NCBI GenBank assembly: GCA_017447185.1
Contig: JAFSOC010000015.1
Coordinates: 310,672 to 374,671, forward strand
Source of the DNA: Clostridia bacterium
GTDB taxonomy: Bacteria > Bacillota > Clostridia > Christensenellales > Aristaeellaceae
Length of the DNA: 64,000 bases
Direction: 5' to 3'
Below are positions 63,819 through 64,000 of the stretch, piece by piece; the stretch's first letter is position 1; every line of letters starts with the position of its first letter. The notes below the pieces were generated by a model that searched no databases, was not told the DNA's origin, and saw only the letters and a program-made list of their open reading frames with translations. The translations under genes were made by a program, and so were the position numbers.

Positions 63819-64000
63819 TCAGGCATTCTCCTTCAGTTCGGCGATACGGTTCTCCAGTGCTTTGGCTTTTGCTTCAGCCGCTTCCAGTTTGTCCCTTTCC
63901 TGCTGAACCAGCTGGGCAGGTGCTTTGGCAATAAAGCCCTGATTATTCAGCATTCCCCTGGAACGGTTCATTTCCTTCTGCAGGTTTTCCAGTTCTTTCC
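63819..64000 (-). CDS. valS: Valyl-tRNA synthetase, C-terminal end (partial)
   Basis: The last 59-60 codons on the minus strand run off the window. The frame gives a helical, charged tail with LNNQGFIAKAPAQLV then a Lys/Glu-rich coiled coil ending ENRIAELKENA, the C-terminal tRNA-binding arm typical of ValS (compare N-x-GFxxKAPxxVV). The stop is 20 bp before rsmH, so valS-rsmH-rsmI is one transcript. Confidence 0.9.
   Translation of the reverse strand, partial: KELENLQKEMNRSRGMLNNQGFIAKAPAQLVQQERDKLEAAEAKAKALENRIAELKENA

Overview
The window looks like the chromosome of a low-to-mid GC, strictly fermentative Gram-positive bacterium of the Clostridia type, probably from a gut or rumen. Evidence: a CIRCE element before groES-groEL, strong AGGAGG ribosome sites, PadR, GntR/UTRA and LacI regulators, a dnaG-rpoD-trmK-nif3 cluster, a LexA-type winged helix of the Bacillus kind, and intracellular hemicellulose enzymes (GH67, GH113, GH5) with no respiratory genes. 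The family-level placement is inference. Almost all of the window is ordinary chromosome; I see no insertion sequence, prophage, CRISPR array or rRNA.

Layout. 1-4644 (+): rod-shape genes (PBP2 fragment, minD, rodA), a lipase-like hydrolase and two small bitopic coiled-coil proteins. 4717-4886: tRNA-Pro(GGG) with promoter and terminator. 5033-10423 (-): a tight operon of DUF896, DUF1292, a NAGPA-type glycosidase, a degenerate Lgt-like protein, a membrane-PlsC fusion and a secreted protein. 10470-12855: GNAT, a second Lgt-like protein and a GT2-GtrA protein. 12981-15180 (+): F420-ligase-like protein, DUF1643 protein and acyl-ACP thioesterase behind a consensus promoter. 15246-23113 (-): GH5, hemolysin III family protein, greA-lysS, metA with a winged-helix/PD-(D/E)XK protein, and groES-groEL.

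23296-29076: mutY, M18 aminopeptidase, an operon of an XRE-S24 repressor plus a protein that is only the LexA DNA-binding domain, then argF and a GH113 enzyme. 29104-32324 (-): a GntR-led operon with two membrane proteins, dapF and a lipoprotein deoxyribosyltransferase-like protein. 32341-37590: PadR/DUF4097 pair, thioesterase, GH67 alpha-glucuronidase with a palindromic operator, and an orphan family-3 binding protein. 37692-46723 (-): a sugar ABC transporter of the YtfQRT-YjfF type, with its own histidine kinase, AraC-type response regulator and second binding protein. 46743-49673: M16C peptidase. 49786-56055 (+): dgt, dnaG, rpoD, trmK, nif3, zinc-ribbon protein. 56112-61939: LRR protein, then LacI-malQ-glgP (alpha-glucan use). 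61993-64000 (-): rsmI, rsmH and the end of valS.

The most interesting points are the separated LexA domain beside a cleavable-looking XRE-S24 repressor with two operators in register with the promoter; the pair of Lgt-like proteins in an envelope-lipid operon; the winged-helix nuclease-like protein beside metA; and the F420-ligase-like operon.
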